This document shows positions 61,735-64,000 of a DNA stretch of 64,000 bases, one piece after another (the stretch's first letter is position 1; every line of letters begins with the position of its first letter). This DNA is from DATESN01 sp035270785. GTDB lineage: Bacteria; Bacillota; Clostridia; Lachnospirales; Lachnospiraceae. A program made the position numbers and the translations under genes. Under the pieces are notes generated by a model that ran no database searches, was not told the DNA's origin, and saw only the letters and a program-made list of their open reading frames with translations. Location of the stretch: contig DATESN010000106.1 in assembly GCA_035270785.1 (NCBI GenBank), positions 62,001 through 126,000 on the forward strand, written 5' to 3'.

Positions 61735-62526
61735 ATGACAAATAAAATTAAACAAATATTGGATAATATACATAAATTTAATGTTAGTAATTTGGCTAAT
61801 GTTAATTTTGGATTAGATGAAAATGTTATATATGATGCTTTGGTCGTTGCACCATCCTATAGCCCAAATAAAATATTAAAAGATGAAAGATTTATAGTTA
61901 CTGAACTGACTTCCCAAAGTTATTGTACTGGTTTCTTAGTTGAAAAGGACAATCTAAAAATTGCATGGATTAAAAATGCGGCTGGTGGTTGTAACATGCT
62001 TGATTACCTACTTATTTGTGGAGAATTACAATTTAATAAGCTTTTATTCATAGGTGCAGTTGGAGCATTAAAAAAAGAATTCAATATTGGCGATATTTGC
62101 ACACCTACTTATTCAATTGCAGGCACACTAGCAAATACATATTTGAAAAAAAGTATTAAAGATTATGTTCCTTTTGAAAAAATATATCCAGATAAAGACT
62201 ATGTTGCACAAATTATTAAACTGGCTAAAAATTATGATTATTTTATTAAAGAGGCTAGTGTGTTTTGTACAGACTCCATTGCCATGGAATATACTCATCT
62301 TGATGAAATCAAATCCTTTGATACAGATTTAATAGAAATGGAAACATCCACATTCTATGCAATAGGAAAATTAATGGAAATACCTACTATTGCGTTGCTT
62401 GTTGTATCAGATAATTCTTCAACAGGAGTTCCACTAGTTGGAAGAAGTGAAGAGATACAGAAGGTGTATGAACATTCAAGATGTGTGATTTTACCTGATT
62501 TGATTTATAAAATCGCAAAACTGTAA
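61735..62526 (+). CDS. Nucleoside-phosphorylase-like protein
   Basis: A 263-residue protein from ATG 61735 (AAGGA 10 nt upstream); an earlier in-frame ATG at 61672 lacks a site. It shows the PNP/UDP phosphorylase fold: FIGAVGALKKEFNIGDI for the phosphate/ribose pocket, CTDSIAMEYTHL, and LIEMETSTFYAIG with the catalytic Glu-Met-Glu typical of this superfamily, followed by VVSDNSS. It probably cleaves a nucleoside or related N-glycoside. It is the last gene before motif copy E. Confidence 0.82.
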   Translation: MTNKIKQILDNIHKFNVSNLANVNFGLDENVIYDALVVAPSYSPNKILKDERFIVTELTSQSYCTGFLVEKDNLKIAWIKNAAGGCNMLDYLLICGELQFNKLLFIGAVGALKKEFNIGDICTPTYSIAGTLANTYLKKSIKDYVPFEKIYPDKDYVAQIIKLAKNYDYFIKEASVFCTDSIAMEYTHLDEIKSFDTDLIEMETSTFYAIGKLMEIPTIALLVVSDNSSTGVPLVGRSEEIQKVYEHSRCVILPDLIYKIAKL

Positions 62527-62554
62527 AATTCAAATTTATATGGGTTCTGAACTT

Positions 62555-62572
62555 CCCATTATATTTATTATA
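62555..62572 (+). repeat. Intercassette motif, copy E
   Basis: CCCATTATATTTAT followed by TATA, 28 bp after the phosphorylase stop. The preceding GGGTTCTGAACTTCCC is locally symmetric (GTTC-T-GAAC). It shares TTCTGAA-x-TTCCCATTATA with copy B. Confidence 0.75.
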
Positions 62573-62634
62573 AAGTTAGGGGTATTGAATAATACAAAAT
62601 GAAACTATGTTATACCAAACAAGGAGTGAAAATC

Positions 62635-62829
62635 GTGGATAGAATTTTTATGATAAGACAATATGTCGATCGTAATATACAAAACATAGCTTCGGATGAA
62701 GAACGAAGAAATGCTTATATACGTACATATGGTGTTGCTCACTGCTGTTCTATGATCGCTTCTAAAAGAGAGTTGAATCCAGAATTTGCACATATTAGCG
62801 GGCTTTTGCATGACATCTATAATCAGTAG
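62635..62829 (+). pseudogene. Truncated HD-domain gene
   Basis: From GTG 62635, with AAGGAG 8 nt upstream, 64 residues are encoded. They include TYGVAHCCSMIASK and end HISGLLHDIYNQ. That is the first His and the HD pair of an HD domain; the rest of the domain is missing after the stop at 62829. The translation signals look intact, so a short product may still be made. It parallels the complete HD protein at 58823. Confidence 0.6.
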
Positions 62830-62860
62830 ATATTATTTATATTACAGGAAGGTAAACTTA

Positions 62861-63511
62861 ATGAAAAAAGAATATTCAGCTATTCCAGAATCAATGAAAA
62901 AGATGGAGACTTATGGTTTCTCGTGGATGGATTTTGTAACTGCAATTCCATCACCACTATTTGTTGTAACATCCTACAAATCTAATGGCATGTCCAATGC
63001 TTGCTTACAATCGTGGGCATGTTTTACTGGTAACCCTAATGGATTTTATGCAATTCTTTCAAGTGTAAATAAATCTGGACACATGTATCAAACTATAATG
63101 GAAAAAGGGGAAGCAGTGCTGAATTTTCCCTCTTCTGATATTTACGAAAAATGCACTGCAACAATCGCTAACAATGGATTCAATAATGATGAAATAACAT
63201 TATCGGGACTTACTTCAGAACAAGCAACGAGTATAAATGCACCACGTATCAAAGAATGTTTTCTTAATCTTGAATGTCGCTATCTATGGGAACGTGAGAT
63301 AAAAGAAGGGGATAACCATGTTTTAATGTGCTTGGAAGTTGTTAATATTTGTGCAAATGAAGTACATTTAGATGAAATTATTCAAGGAAGATATGGTGAA
63401 AAAGGATACCTTTACAATGTACATTATCCTATAAACCCAGAAAGTTATGAGGGCAAATCACACGATTGGATAGCAACATTAAAAAAGTTTAAAGATATGG
63501 GCGAATATTAA
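62861..63511 (+). CDS. Flavin-reductase-like protein
   Basis: A 216-residue protein from ATG 62861 (AGGAAGG upstream). The first half matches the flavin-reductase split-barrel fold: PSPLFVVTSYKSNGMSNACL and KSGHMYQTIMEKGEAVLNFP, which would bind FMN. The C-terminal part has RYGEKGYLYNVHYPINPESY. Such proteins reduce free flavins or serve as flavin-binding oxidoreductases. It lies between the truncated HD gene and motif copy F1. Confidence 0.82.
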   Translation: MKKEYSAIPESMKKMETYGFSWMDFVTAIPSPLFVVTSYKSNGMSNACLQSWACFTGNPNGFYAILSSVNKSGHMYQTIMEKGEAVLNFPSSDIYEKCTATIANNGFNNDEITLSGLTSEQATSINAPRIKECFLNLECRYLWEREIKEGDNHVLMCLEVVNICANEVHLDEIIQGRYGEKGYLYNVHYPINPESYEGKSHDWIATLKKFKDMGEY

Positions 63512-63577
63512 AAAGTAGGTATAATATGAGGCTTGGCATATACAATTTGAAGAGCTGATTTAATTCGCAATCGTTCC

Positions 63578-63608
63578 CAACAGCGAACTGCCCATTATAT
63601 TTATTAAG
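63578..63608 (+). repeat. Intercassette motif, copy F1
   Basis: CAACAGCGA (63578-63586) precedes ACTG and CCCATTATATTTATTAAG (63591-63608), 79 bp after the flavin reductase stop. GTTC (63573-63576) and GAAC (63585-63588) can pair just before the motif. Confidence 0.75.
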
Positions 63609-63648
63609 AGATGTAACGCCTTAAGAAATAGAAATTCTCAGTTGGTGG

Positions 63649-63679
63649 CAACAGCGACTACCCATAATTATATGATGAA
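63649..63679 (+). repeat. Intercassette motif, diverged copy F2
   Basis: CAACAGCGA (63649-63657) then CTA and CCCATAATTATATGATG. It repeats the order seen in F1, 70-71 bp further on, with no gene between the two, as if a cassette had been lost or two sites stand side by side. Confidence 0.65.
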
Positions 63680-63720
63680 AAATGGAAGTGAAAGGATTTC
63701 GCTATTGATAGCAAACTGAA

Positions 63721-63757
63721 CGTAATACTTAGTAATACATAGTAATACATAGTAATA
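63721..63757. repeat. 10-bp tandem repeat
   Basis: AGTAATACAT occurs twice exactly (63731-63750), with a variant copy before and a partial copy after. The 362-bp gap 63512-63873 otherwise holds motif copies F1 and F2 and an open stretch without a start from about 63772 that runs in frame into the HTH gene. Confidence 0.8.
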
Positions 63758-63873
63758 GTTGGAAGTTATCGGTGTTGCAACTATTAGTTGACATTGTTCA
63801 AGGTATTCGTGGTGGTAACGCAACCATTGCTTTAAGTAAAATGACACTATCAAAAAGAAAGGTGGTGTTCGAT

Positions 63874-64000
63874 ATGAATGTAGCAGACAGAATACAAAAT
63901 TTAAGAAAGACAAAGGGATTGTCCCAGGAAGAACTGGCAGACAAAATTGGGGTATCAAGGCAAGCAGTTTCGAAATGGGAGAGTGGACAGAGCTTACCTG
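63874..64000 (+). CDS. XRE-family HTH regulator, N-terminal part
   Basis: The frame from ATG 63874 (AAAGGTGG upstream) runs off the right edge. The visible 42 residues are a classic Cro/CI-type HTH: MNVADRIQNLRKTKGLSQEE then LADKIGVSRQAVSKWESGQ. Full-length relatives with this start usually carry a C-terminal membrane or TPR domain, which lies beyond the window. Confidence 0.92.
   Translation, partial: MNVADRIQNLRKTKGLSQEELADKIGVSRQAVSKWESGQSLP

Noticed and set aside
57385..63680. Reading the CCCATTATATTTAT sites as true integron attC sites
   Set aside because: No consistent RYYYAAC/GTTRRRY core pairs flank the sites and no IntI is visible, so I kept only the weaker claim of a recurrent intercassette motif.

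Overview
The window looks like a chromosomal segment of a low-GC, Gram-positive anaerobe, most probably a plant-polysaccharide-degrading Lachnospiraceae related to Lachnoclostridium (Clostridium) phytofermentans. This is inferred from AT-rich codon use, strong AGGAGG-type ribosome sites, sigma-A promoters, a hybrid cluster protein with ferredoxins, a glycyl-radical ribonucleotide reductase, secreted glycosidases, a Csp-like subtilase and tRNA genes without an encoded CCA end. No taxonomic marker was searched.

Layout. 1-5.9 kb: the end of a chromate-transporter gene, a subtilase, and a Crp/Fnr regulator upstream of a hydroxylamine reductase/ferredoxin cluster. 6.0-13.9 kb: a textbook promoter and a c-di-GMP-I riboswitch ahead of a secreted glycosidase-like protein and an SGNH esterase, then an ABC-2 exporter, an RluA pseudouridine synthase, a GH5 lipoprotein and a short UppS-like prenyltransferase. 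13.9-21.4 kb: fructokinase, TPR lipoprotein, NrdD with a fused C-terminal redoxin, a degenerate Nudix protein, pyrF-pyrE and small membrane proteins. 21.4-36.5 kb: M29 aminopeptidase, purE-M-N-D, a zinc-ribbon/HTH protein, an SH3 membrane protein, GntR-clpC, radA, an acyltransferase-like membrane protein and a HAD-CPBP fusion. 36.5-56.2 kb: OFA-type MFS, a large cNMP-binding protein, a TetR pair, purL, carAB, a GGDEF/EAL protein, queH, argS and another MFS.

56.2-64 kb changes character. After a tRNA-Val/tRNA-Met operon come small unrelated accessory genes, all on the + strand: 2H phosphoesterase, P-loop kinase, GNAT, HD proteins, nitroreductase, nucleoside-phosphorylase-like protein and flavin reductase. 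Between them lie at least three decayed gene remnants, and a 14-bp motif (CCCATTATATTTAT) recurs identically four times between modules, always on the + strand, with a fifth diverged copy. This resembles a gene-cassette array or eroded island and is the best candidate here for something undescribed.

How the parts connect. Pyrimidine (pyrF, pyrE, carAB) and purine (purE, M, N, D, L) synthesis are spread over several loci. CarA has lost its glutaminase His and Glu (Tyr and Asp instead), so carbamoyl phosphate synthesis may run on ammonia or use another amidotransferase. The riboswitch at 6.03 kb and the EAL phosphodiesterase at 50-52 kb could be the reading and erasing ends of c-di-GMP control over secreted polysaccharide-active enzymes. 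A palindrome centred 41.5 bp before the predicted hcp start site suggests direct activation by the adjacent Crp/Fnr protein.
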